A stretch of DNA of 39,912 bases, taken from positions 1 to 39,912 of the forward strand of contig QMIW01000036.1 of NCBI GenBank assembly GCA_024434165.1, in the 5' to 3' direction. Shown here one piece after another: positions 1 to 8,300 of this stretch. The position numbers were made by a program, and so were the translations under genes. The stretch comes from Chloroflexota bacterium (GTDB lineage Bacteria; Chloroflexota; Anaerolineae; Anaerolineales; Villigracilaceae). The notes under the pieces were generated by a model. It was not told the origin of the DNA. It saw only the letters and a program-made list of their open reading frames with translations, and ran no database searches. Position 1 is the first letter of the stretch; each line of letters starts with the position of its first letter.

Positions 1-14
1 CTGGGATGACTTCC

Positions 15-46
15 CCCTCTCCCGATGGGAGAGGGCAGGGTGAGGG
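15..46. repeat. REP-like palindrome with GGGTGAGGG tail
   Basis: A perfect 9-bp stem (CCCTCTCCC at 15-23, GGGAGAGGG at 27-35) encloses the 3-nt loop GAT. It is followed by CAGGGTGAGGG at 36-46. This architecture is that of the widespread intergenic REP-type palindromes known in many bacteria. The 11-nt tail recurs in reverse complement at 4180-4190. It lies downstream of the lipoprotein gene. Mobility or function cannot be judged from one copy. Confidence 0.55.
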
Positions 47-100
47 CTTTGGGCGGGGAACCTAGAAAATCTATTGGAAGGTGGCAACTTGAGTTACTTA

Positions 101-184
101 TGTGACGATGGACCATTGACCATGGACGATGGACAACAGGAAACCCTTTACGGCTATCGGCTATTACCTATCGTCTATCGTCCA
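101..184. repeat. degenerate short tandem repeats (GGACGAT / ATCGTCC units)
   Basis: The stretch about 104-134 is built from repeated GATGGAC, CCATTGACCAT and GGACGAT words. The stretch about 151-183 is built from CTATCG, CTATTACC and ATCGTCC words. The two halves are partly complementary (GGACGATGGA against TCTATCGTCC, 9 of 10), so the region can fold back. Nothing in 1-187 looks coding. It may be intergenic repeat filler or act as the 3' structure of the adjacent lipoprotein gene. Confidence 0.4.
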
Positions 185-187
185 GGG

Positions 188-880
188 TTAGGGTTCCCAC
201 TCGTAATGGACAAGCGCCGCGATGTATAGTTTCTCATCCACGCGCTCCATCCCCACCGCCCAGGTCTGCCAATCCAAGCCGCCATATTGCTCCGTACCCG
301 GGAAGTGAACAGAGTAATAATTCATGTCGGGGTAAATCCATTCGGGGACGTAGGTCACGCCGCCGGTTTTCAACTCCTTGCAGGCGAGGACTGCGCCGGG
401 TGTAAATACCTGCTGCAGAGAAGGCAGGATGATCTCTTGAAACGAACCCTTGACGGGCAAACCGCTCCCTGCGCCAAGCCCCCACTCCGCCTGGAAGGTG
501 GTTTCAAATACGAACCTGGCGTGTTCAACATCGTAGTTGACGACGTTACCGTTGCGGATGTAGGTCACATCCATGCCGCTGGCTGGGGAAACCAGCGAAG
601 CCAGCAGCGCGCCGTCCTTCGTCTGCACGGCGGTTTGCAGGGATTGAATCAACTCTCGCGGGCGGGGGTCGTCGCAAAAGGCGGGAGCCGCCGGCGGGGC
701 GGACGTTGCTGTGGGGGTGGGAATCGCCGTCAGCGCGGGGATGGGGGTGAAAGTCTCGGCGGGAGTCAAACTCGGCGGGGGCGTGGCAGTTATCAGGGCG
801 GTGGGAGGCGGGGGTGCGTCAACGGGCACGCTGCATGCGGAAAGAGTCAATAAAACCAGAAGCAGGGGCAGCTTTTTCAT
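188..880 (-). CDS. Pro/Thr-rich lipoprotein of unknown function
   Basis: A 230-aa protein with a type II signal peptide: basic MKK, a Leu-rich core, and the lipobox LSAC with Cys16 as the predicted lipidated residue. A Pro/Thr/Ala-rich linker (about residues 18-68) leads to a globular domain of about 160 residues that I do not recognise. The start is the second of two adjacent Met codons, because AAAGGAG then sits 4 nt upstream; starting at 883 would leave almost no spacing. It is therefore predicted to be anchored on the outer face of the cytoplasmic membrane. The gene begins just after the terminator of the NACHT unit, so it needs its own promoter or read-through. A weak NTF2-like shape is possible for the globular part, but I see no diagnostic motif. 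Confidence 0.8.
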   Translation of the reverse strand: MKKLPLLLVLLTLSACSVPVDAPPPPTALITATPPPSLTPAETFTPIPALTAIPTPTATSAPPAAPAFCDDPRPRELIQSLQTAVQTKDGALLASLVSPASGMDVTYIRNGNVVNYDVEHARFVFETTFQAEWGLGAGSGLPVKGSFQEIILPSLQQVFTPGAVLACKELKTGGVTYVPEWIYPDMNYYSVHFPGTEQYGGLDWQTWAVGMERVDEKLYIAALVHYEWEP

Positions 881-894
881 CATGCTCCTTTCGA

Positions 895-924
895 CGAAAA
901 ACCGGCGGATATGTTCCGCCGGTT
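895..924 (-). terminator. Rho-independent terminator of the NACHT unit
   Basis: Read on the minus strand, a perfect 10-bp stem (AACCGGCGGA/TCCGCCGGTT, plus coordinates 900-909 and 915-924) with a 5-nt loop is followed by a T-rich run. It starts 7 nt after the stop of the 136-aa gene, so it should end the NACHT bicistron. Its T-run is immediately followed by the Shine-Dalgarno of the lipoprotein gene. Confidence 0.75.
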
Positions 925-931
925 CATTGTA

Positions 932-1342
932 CTACTTTGCATCCGCTTCCTCCGCCATTTTTTTGGCGATACGTTTGACGACCTCTGCAACGCCGCCAAT
1001 TGGGTTTTTCAGCGTCTCGAAGGCGACCTCGACGATTTCGGGAGCCATGCGTTTGATGTTTCGGAAACGCCGTGCAAGGAAGGTTTCATCGGGTTCGGAT
1101 TCTTCGAGCGCGGTTTGCACTTCCTGTAACTCGGCTTTGATGTCCTGCTTCTCGGCGGGCGCAAGGTTTGGTTGACTCGCAACCGCTTCGATGATGACCT
1201 TGAAGAGCGGCGCAAGCCGGGTGCTTTGATGGGTGACGATGTTGTTATCGCCCATGACGATGTTGCTGCGTTCCACATTCCCGCCGATGACAATGCTGCC
1301 ATTCCCGGCGCTCAACCCGTCTTTTTTCTTTTTTGCCGCCAT
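932..1342 (-). CDS. small NACHT-partner protein with a Gly/Ile/Val-rich N-terminal motif
   Basis: A 136-aa soluble protein. The start at 1342 is fixed by GGAGGA 4 nt upstream of ATG; the open frame runs further but has no ribosome site there. After a Lys-rich start, residues 12-36 form a motif (AG..SI..GG.V..S.I..G...IV) that is also present near the N terminus of the adjacent NACHT protein. The rest (about 43-136) is predicted helical, with an acidic segment (about 70-87) and a basic/hydrophobic block LARRFRNIKRMAPEIVEV (89-106). From memory, similar short proteins accompany NACHT and other STAND-type conflict genes in Chloroflexota and cyanobacteria; this is unverified. I infer an adaptor or effector-associated subunit that contacts the NACHT protein through the shared motif. 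It follows the NACHT gene by 83 bp and shares its terminator. Confidence 0.75.
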   Translation of the reverse strand: MAAKKKKDGLSAGNGSIVIGGNVERSNIVMGDNNIVTHQSTRLAPLFKVIIEAVASQPNLAPAEKQDIKAELQEVQTALEESEPDETFLARRFRNIKRMAPEIVEVAFETLKNPIGGVAEVVKRIAKKMAEEADAK

Positions 1343-1398
1343 CGTTCCTCCTAACCTGTCTTTTTGTACCGCAAGATTTATCCTGCGATTTAGGTTGT

Positions 1399-1422
1399 GC
1401 GAAATGAATTTCGCGGTACCGC
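1399..1422. repeat. nested palindromes just after the NACHT-SUMF1 stop codon
   Basis: Immediately downstream of the NACHT stop (TAG at 1426-1428) lie a perfect 10-bp palindrome, GCGGTACCGC (1413-1422), and an overlapping inverted repeat, GCGAAAT-GA-ATTTCGC (1399-1414). Together they can form a cruciform or an mRNA hairpin between the two genes. The word GTACCGC occurs again at about 1367. This may stabilise the NACHT mRNA. A role as a DGR target-site hairpin is discussed in the findings. Confidence 0.5.
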
Positions 1423-1425
1423 AGC

Positions 1426-4062
1426 CTACCCATCCTTCGGTGCGATGACCACGCGGAAGCCGAGATCGTCGTTGAACATGAGCGGGATGGACCAGTTGCA
1501 GAAGGACGAGCGCGCAAACCACTGGTAGCCGATCCACGAGCCGCCGCGCACGATGCGATACTTCTTATCGTCATCATACCACGTGCGCGTCCATTCCCAT
1601 ACATTGCCGCTCATATCCCATGCGCCGTCGGGACTGACGCCCTGTGGGAAGGTGCAGACCGCTGTCGTGCCGCCCAAACCGGAACCGGTGGCTTCGCTCT
1701 CCCAGGTATTGGCGGCGGTTTTATCGAAGCCGTCGCCCCAGGGGTACTCGCGCCCGTCCGTCCCGCGCGAGGCGCGTTCCCATTCATCGTCGCGCGGCAG
1801 GCGGATGATGTATCCCTCCGGCACAGCCACGATCTTTTTCGCCAGCCAGTTGCAGTAGGCTTCGGCTTCAAAGTAACACACCCCCACCACAGGCACAATC
1901 GGGTTGCTCAACTCGATGTTATGCCAGTAATACGGCACGTTGCGTTTCGCCAGCGGGCGGTGTTCCAGCCAGTCGCGTTCCACATCCTGAAGCGTGCGCG
2001 AATCGTATTTGCCGGTGCGCCATTCCCAGCCGGCATCGCTCCAATACTCGCGGGTTTGGTAGCCGTCCTCCTTGACGAAGCGCGCAAACTGGATGTTGGT
2101 GACCGGATAGCGGGCGATGAAATACAGGTGGGGGATTTCTCTCGCCTCTTTCTTCAGCCCAGCCTGATACTCACCAGCAGGCACTTCCACAAACCGGTCC
2201 AGGTCGCCGGGTCTCCAGCCGAGCCTGCCCAACAGCAAACCAGCGTGACGCCGCAGTTCAGGGCGGATGGTTCCATCCTGCATGGTTTCGGTCAACGCCT
2301 GAAGGACGCGCTCCTTGCTTTGAAGCGGCACGCCGCCGGGCCAGGTATCCAACACCGCATCGCCTGCGAGGACCACCGCCTCCCCGGCGGGACCCGGCTG
2401 CTCCGTTACCAGCGCTTCCACAACTTCGCCGGCGATCTTCGGCAATTGCTGACGGATGCCAAGATAGCCGATGGTGAGCAGGGTCACTTCGCGCCAGGCT
2501 TGTTCGCCCACATGCCGCGACAGGGTCTCGATGATCGGCTTGGAATCGCCCTGCCCCATCAGGGCGAGCGCAACCGCCGCAAGGTATTCTTCAAACGTGA
2601 GGTGGATGAAGCCGTATTCGCCGGGTCCGCGTTCGAGCAGGAGCGCGGCGTGTTCACGCACATCCTGCATGAACTGGCGCGCCGCCTGGTGCGGAGAAAC
2701 ATCTCCGCGGTCGTGGAACAGTTCCTCGAGTTTGCGGCGCATATCCTCCCGCCTCACCAAGCCCACGCCGGGGCTGATTTCGTGCATCCACAAGGCGAGC
2801 GGGGCGAGGATGCGCACGGTCTGGATTTCGTCAATGTCCCGTCCGGGCGCGCGTCCGCTCAGGCTGCGGGCGCGGTTCCACGTGGAGAGCATGGTGTTGA
2901 CATACTGGTCATACAACTGTACGCGGCGTTCGGGCAGGGTCACGCCCTGGCGTTTCATCAAAGCCAGGATGGTCAGGAGCAGGGGCGTGGACGCCAGCTG
3001 CCGCACGCCCGGGTTGTGGTTGATGGCATCCAGCAGTTCGCGGCGTTCGGTTTCGGCGTCGGCGCTGGCGGCGGCAGTGTTGCCCTGCGCCTGCTTTTCG
3101 AGGGCGGTCGTCCAGTGACCGATGAATTCTTCGATCTCGTCGTCTTCGAAGTCAACGATGGTGCATTCGACCAAATCCTCCGCCGAGGGGCGGACGGCGC
3201 GATAACCGACCACGCGGCTGGTCAGCACGAACTTGTTGCCCTGCCTGCGATGGAAGGCGTAGAAATCCATTACGCGCTCGACGACGGTGTTGCGCATGTT
3301 GAGGTCGCGCACTTCGTCGAGACCATCCAGCAGAATCAACGCGCGCCCGGCTTTCAGCGCTTCGCTGAGCATGTCGCTCACGGGCAGGTCCGCGCCGATG
3401 CCTTCGAAGTAGTCGGCGATGAAATCATCCAGTGGGATGTCGCGGGATTGCAGGGCGTTGGCAAACGCCGCCAGCGGGAGGAGGATGGGCAGGTAATCTT
3501 CCAGCCCGAGCTGCCTGCCTTCGCCCCGCGCCAGACGCAGAGCCAGATACTTGACAAAGGTGGTTTTCCCCGCGCCGGGGTCGCCCAGTACGATGACGCC
3601 CGAATGTTTTTTCAACACCTCCAAGAGCGGAACCGGCTCCCCAAAATGCAGGGCTTCCTCTTCGTGGTCGGTGATGTCGCGCCCGGCAAGGCTGAGGTCG
3701 CGTTTCCAGGTGTCGCCTTCGGGCAGTTCCATGCGCGCCTTGAGCGGGACGTACAGGTCGAGCAGTTTGAGCCGCAATGGGACGCGGTCTGCGACGCCCA
3801 TGCCTTTGAGGCTGAGGTAGTAGTGACGGTCTGTCAGGTAGGCGAGATAAGCCGCCGTCGCCTCGCGCAACGTCTCGGCAGGCAGGGCAGGCTTGAGGTC
3901 CCGCCAGAAGCGCTCTGCGAGGACGATGGTCTGCCCGTGGATGATGGCGCTGTCTGTCACTGCGCCGCCCACGGCGATGCTCTGATCCCCTGCCTGGATT
4001 TCCTGTCCGGGAGGTTTGGTTTGTCTGGTTGTTCGTTTTGAAGTGGTTCTCTTGTCGGTCAT
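1426..4062 (-). CDS. NACHT NTPase fused to a SUMF1/FGE-type domain
   Basis: An 878-aa STAND-type protein. ATG at 4062 has GAGG 7 nt upstream and is preferred to an upstream TTG at 4122. After a basic tail, residues 24-47 carry the Gly/Ile/Val motif shared with the downstream small protein. The NACHT core has Walker A GDPGAGKT (160-167), Walker B ALILLDGLDE (241-250) and a sensor-like KFVLTSR (277-283), followed by a helical region. From about 615 to the end lies a formylglycine-generating-enzyme-like fold (FVEVPAGEY, PVTNIQFARFV, WDMSGNVWEW, VRGGSW, LGFRV). The paired catalytic cysteines of true FGE are not seen, so I read this part as a C-type-lectin-like ligand-binding module. Family knowledge makes this a candidate conflict/immune or signalling switch: ligand sensed by SUMF1, NTP-driven oligomerisation, effector recruited through the N terminus. 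Confidence 0.88.
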   Translation of the reverse strand: MTDKRTTSKRTTRQTKPPGQEIQAGDQSIAVGGAVTDSAIIHGQTIVLAERFWRDLKPALPAETLREATAAYLAYLTDRHYYLSLKGMGVADRVPLRLKLLDLYVPLKARMELPEGDTWKRDLSLAGRDITDHEEEALHFGEPVPLLEVLKKHSGVIVLGDPGAGKTTFVKYLALRLARGEGRQLGLEDYLPILLPLAAFANALQSRDIPLDDFIADYFEGIGADLPVSDMLSEALKAGRALILLDGLDEVRDLNMRNTVVERVMDFYAFHRRQGNKFVLTSRVVGYRAVRPSAEDLVECTIVDFEDDEIEEFIGHWTTALEKQAQGNTAAASADAETERRELLDAINHNPGVRQLASTPLLLTILALMKRQGVTLPERRVQLYDQYVNTMLSTWNRARSLSGRAPGRDIDEIQTVRILAPLALWMHEISPGVGLVRREDMRRKLEELFHDRGDVSPHQAARQFMQDVREHAALLLERGPGEYGFIHLTFEEYLAAVALALMGQGDSKPIIETLSRHVGEQAWREVTLLTIGYLGIRQQLPKIAGEVVEALVTEQPGPAGEAVVLAGDAVLDTWPGGVPLQSKERVLQALTETMQDGTIRPELRRHAGLLLGRLGWRPGDLDRFVEVPAGEYQAGLKKEAREIPHLYFIARYPVTNIQFARFVKEDGYQTREYWSDAGWEWRTGKYDSRTLQDVERDWLEHRPLAKRNVPYYWHNIELSNPIVPVVGVCYFEAEAYCNWLAKKIVAVPEGYIIRLPRDDEWERASRGTDGREYPWGDGFDKTAANTWESEATGSGLGGTTAVCTFPQGVSPDGAWDMSGNVWEWTRTWYDDDKKYRIVRGGSWIGYQWFARSSFCNWSIPLMFNDDLGFRVVIAPKDG

Positions 4063-4086
4063 GCCCAGCCTCGCAGTGTCGGAATC

Positions 4087-4092
4087 AGTATA
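4087..4092 (-). promoter_or_regulatory. candidate -10 box for the NACHT unit
   Basis: On the minus strand TATACT, directly preceded by TG, lies 24 nt upstream of the NACHT ATG. No convincing -35 is visible. The spacer 4063-4213 otherwise holds only a fragment of the REP-like tail (4180-4190) and the end of the FIST gene. Confidence 0.3.
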
Positions 4093-4213
4093 CAATAATT
4101 CGCAAGGAGGCGGGTTTACCAAATTGAAAGGTAGATTTTGACAGGGCGCAGATTTTGGGGATTTTCCGCGTTTTTTCCACCCTCACCCTGCATTCGATCT
4201 GGGGTTGTTCAGT

Positions 4214-5365
4214 TTATTCCGGTTCGCCGAAGAGGATGACGACGATGTGCTGGTTGAGGAATTTCGGCTTCGAGTCTTCGTCCGAGACGATTTGCCCAAG
4301 CGTATATCCGCCTGCAATCGGGACGTTTTCGCCCAGAATCTCCTGCAGGGCGGCAACTTCCACACCGGGGTGCGCTTTGAGAAGCATCTGCCAGGCGAGG
4401 TCCACCAGCACGAACGCCAGCACGGGTTTGGAATTTCCAAGCTGGCGCAGCGCCTGTTGAGCGGCGCTGCGGGCGGCGTTCTCACACGCGGCGCGGCTGC
4501 CGACGAGCAGGTAGGCGTCAATGCCATCACGGATGACGGCGTTCATGCGGAAACTCCCGTCCGCTTCCACTCGGATGGGCGCGCGCACCACCAGCCCGTC
4601 GCCCTGCTCCACGCCGAGCGGGTACAGCCTTGCGAGGTAACTCAGCGGAGGGAATGCCCAGTCGCGCGCGGGGTAGCCGAACAAGCCCGCGTACGTTTCC
4701 GAGGTGGGGCGCCCGTCCAATGTGCGCAGCCAAAAGCCGCGCGAGCGGGTGACGCGGAACTGGTTGCCCACCGGTTTCCAGCCGTGGTCGTAGCCAATGC
4801 CGACTTTCAAGCCGCCGCGGATGAAGGCTGCAACCAGCCCGCCGGTGCCGGTTTGGCTGCCTGCAATCTGGTAGGTATTGCCTGTGTGTAAATCGCCGCT
4901 GGAAAGCCCGCCGATGATGTTCAACCCAGCCGGGACGGCATTGCAAAACTGCTCGGCGTCGCCGTTGAAGCCGTCTGCAAAACAAAGGATGTGTTGACGC
5001 TCCACGCGCGCCGCGGCATGTCCCTCGACCTTGGAGGCGGCATCACGCCCGGACTGGGCGTATCCCGGCAGCCATAATGTATCCGCTTGAAAATCGCCGC
5101 TGAGCAAGGCAACTGCCACAGAATGGGGATAATGACCGTCGGTGGTGAAACCAGCCGGGGAACTGAAGCCGATCATCGGCGTATCGCCCAACAGACTGGA
5201 AACGCCGTTCAGCACTTCGCGGGGCTGGTATTGGTGGGAGGCGACCACCACGGCAAAGCCGGGAGTGAATGCCCCAAGCCGGTTCAAGGCTTGATGCGCC
5301 GCCTGCAAACCCGCCTCGCGCCCGTCGAGCGCCTGCGCTTTTCCCACAGATGCATTCAGGGTCAT
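4214..5365 (-). CDS. FIST-domain sensory protein
   Basis: A 383-aa soluble protein with FIST N and FIST C domain character. The N half has segments such as GFAVVVASHQY, TPMIGFSSPAGF and NIIGGLSSGDL; the C half has MNAVIRDGIDAYLLVGS and PIAGGYTLGQI and ends with IVVILFGE. FIST domains are extracytoplasmic- or cytoplasmic-type ligand sensors predicted to bind small molecules such as amino acids, usually fused or linked to histidine kinases and cyclases. No signal peptide or membrane segment is present. The ATG has GAGGAACG just upstream and lies only 9 bp after the stop of the large histidine kinase gene, so the two are almost certainly co-transcribed. I infer that it feeds ligand information to that kinase as a separate subunit. 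Confidence 0.85.
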   Translation of the reverse strand: MTLNASVGKAQALDGREAGLQAAHQALNRLGAFTPGFAVVVASHQYQPREVLNGVSSLLGDTPMIGFSSPAGFTTDGHYPHSVAVALLSGDFQADTLWLPGYAQSGRDAASKVEGHAAARVERQHILCFADGFNGDAEQFCNAVPAGLNIIGGLSSGDLHTGNTYQIAGSQTGTGGLVAAFIRGGLKVGIGYDHGWKPVGNQFRVTRSRGFWLRTLDGRPTSETYAGLFGYPARDWAFPPLSYLARLYPLGVEQGDGLVVRAPIRVEADGSFRMNAVIRDGIDAYLLVGSRAACENAARSAAQQALRQLGNSKPVLAFVLVDLAWQMLLKAHPGVEVAALQEILGENVPIAGGYTLGQIVSDEDSKPKFLNQHIVVILFGEPE

Positions 5366-5374
5366 CGTTCCTCG

Positions 5375-8300
5375 CTATCCTTCCGCCACCGGGATGGTGA
5401 AATGGAAGGTGGTGCCCATCCGGTATTCGCTTTCGAACCATATGCGCCCGCCCTGCATTTCCACCAGGCTTTTGGTAATGTTCAAGCCCAAACCCGTGCC
5501 GGGCACTTCGCGCGCTTTGGGGTCTTCGGAGCGGAAGAATTTCTGGAATATCTTTTGCTGGTCTTCGATGGTCATGCCGATGCCGCTGTCCTTCACCCAT
5601 AGGTGAAGCACACGCGGAGCGCCATCGGGGTCCCACTGGTTGGCGCTTTCCTCCACGCCCACGCGAATGGAACCGCCTTCGGGCGTGTACTTGATGGCGT
5701 TGCTGACAAGGTTGGTCAGCACCTGTCCCACGCGGATGCGGTCTGCCCACATTTGCGGCAGTCCGTCCGGTACGATCACTTCTAGGGTTTGTTTCTTATC
5801 CTCGATCTGACGGTTGAAGGCGCGCACCACTTCTTCAATCAGGTCGGATACGCCCGTGGCTTTGTACTCGAGGCGCAGGCGTCCCGCTTCGATCTTGGAG
5901 TTGTCGTTGAGGTCCGAAACCAGGGTGGACATGCGCTCGACGTTGGATTTGATGGTTTGCAGGAAGTTCGCCTGCATCTCGTTGACCTGCCCCACCGCGC
6001 CGCCCGCCAGCAATTCGGTGTAGCCTTTGATGGAGGTCATCGGGTTCTTCAACTCGTGCGCCACAAAGGAGACGAAGTCGCTTTTGGCGAGGTTCGCGCG
6101 CTGCACTTCGTCGTACAACTGGGCGTTGGAAATGGCAATGGCGGCATGGTCGGTCAGGCGGGTGAGGAAGTCAATATCTGCCTGCGCATCGCCCGCGCTC
6201 TCAAGATACAGCAGGCCGATCACGGTCGTTTCACGGCGGATGGGAATCACCATCTGCGTGTGCGCGGCAACCAGCAGGTTGCTCTTCGAGGCTTCGACCA
6301 CTTCCTGCTGCGGCAGACCCGTCTCCACCGCCCTCAACATGGACGGCAGTTCGATCTTCATCATTTCGTCCGGCAGGGTTTCGATCAGGTCGTCCAATCC
6401 CTGGTGCGCCATGACGCGCAGTTTTCCGTCGGTGAGCGTTCCAATCAGCCCCGCCGCCGCGCCGGATTGACGCAGCGCCCAATCGAGCGTGATGCGCATG
6501 GCGCGTCCCATTTCGAGGCTGGCGTTCAATTCGCGGTCAATGCGCTGCATGACCGAGAGTTCCTCCACGCGCTCCGCCAGTTCCTGGTCGGTGAGGGTAT
6601 AGAGGCGGGCATTCTCGATTGCCACCGCCGCCTGCCCGGCAAAGGCAGTCAGCAGGGTCTGGTCGTTCTGCACGAAGGGGAGACCGTCGCGGCGGTTGAT
6701 GACTTCGATCACGCCGATGATGCGGTCCTTGACTTGCAGGGGAACCGCCATCAGGGAACGGCTGCTGAAGCCGGTTTGCTGATCCACGCCTTTGAAGCGG
6801 TCGGGGGAGTTCTGATCTTCGTTCTCGATCACCGGTCCGCGGGTTTGGACGGCGCGCCCCACAATGCCCGTGCCGGGCGGCAGGCGCTTGCCGATCAGGT
6901 TCGAAGCGACGGGACCCACCGTCACTTGAAAGACGAGTTCGTCCGTCTGTTCGTCCATCAAAAAGAGACTGCCGGCTTCGCAGTTCAAAATTCCCACCGC
7001 GTTTTCGAGGATGTTCTGTAACAGCGGGTTCAATTCCAGTGTGGAGGTCAACTGGCGGGTGATTTCGTTCAGGGTGGAAAGCTGGTGCGCGCGTTGTTCG
7101 GTCTCTTCGAGCAGGCGCGCCTTGACGATGGCGCCGGCGGTCTGGTCGGAGATGGCTTGCAGGAGTTCCAACTGCCCGCGAGTGTAGACAATCGAACCGT
7201 CGCGGCTGCCGATGCTGAGCGCGCCGATCGTTTCCGCGCCCGCATTGAGCGGCACGCCCATCCAGGCAAAGACGTTGTCGAGCGCGGGCGTATTGCCGCG
7301 CGCCTGGCATTCGCGCAAATAATCCTGTGTGATGATCGGGCGTCCCTTGCGGATTACATCGGGACCAAGTCCGATGTTCGTGGAAAAGGGCTGGTTTTCC
7401 TTATCGGGGATGCGCTCGTTGTTTTCCAGGCAGAAGCCGTAGTAGTAATAATCGCTGTCCTTGTTGTACAAGGTGATGTGGAAATGCGAGGTGGGGATGA
7501 TCTGCGCGGTCTGGGCGTAGATCAGTTCCAGCACATCGTCGAAGGTGAGGGTGACGTTCACGCCCTTGGAGACGCGCGTTAACGCATTCATTTCCTGGAT
7601 GCGCCGTTCGAGATGGGAGACGGTCTGCACGCGCTCGATTGCCACCGAAGCCTGGTCGCAGATGTTTTCGAGGAAGCGCAGATCGCGCGGCGTGTACGGC
7701 TGCCCCGTCAAACGCGGACCCAGCGCCAGCCAGCCATTGGGGCGTTCCTTGCCCGGCAGGACGATGAACAAACGCGCGCCGAGCAGCGCCAGGCGGGATT
7801 GTTCCGGCTGGAGCGGCTCGGGCAGGTTGATGGCGTTGTCCAAATAGAGCGGCAGTTTTTCCTGCTCGAAATACTTTGCAAGCGGGCTTGCCGAGGTAAA
7901 ACGGATGTCGCTGGTGGGGCGGCGGTCATCGCCGGGGAGGGCGGAGTAAAAGTCGTTGAGCGAGTCGTAGGTGTAAATGTGGATCCGGCTTGGGGTCAGC
8001 GTGGAGGCGACCTGATCGCGCATCACAGACCCGATGGTGCTCAAATCCAGCGCGGTGGTCAGTTTGTGGGAGAAATCTTCAAGCTGCGCGGCATAGACGC
8101 GCGAACCGCGGAAGAAGACCGTATCCACCAGGTTTTGCAGGTAGGTGCGGATGGGCTCAAGGAAAATTGCCAGCAGGAACAGAACCACACTCACCACATA
8201 CGGATTGTTCGAGGGCAGGCTTTCCCCCGCGACCAACCCGGCGCCGGTGATGAGCAGGGCATAGCCGATGGTGACCAAAATCGTCAGCAGGGCATACATC

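Noticed and set aside
183-197. Telomere-like TTAGGG words
   Set aside because: Only two units, partly within the lipoprotein stop region; chance similarity.
1921-4041. A 706-aa plus-strand open frame opposite the NACHT gene
   Set aside because: It is the mirror of a GC-rich coding strand; the minus-strand protein has intact Walker and SUMF1 motifs, while this one has no recognisable domain and no ribosome site.
5043-5750. A 235-aa minus-strand frame overlapping the kinase-FIST junction
   Set aside because: Alternative frame of two recognised genes; Arg/Gly-rich translation.
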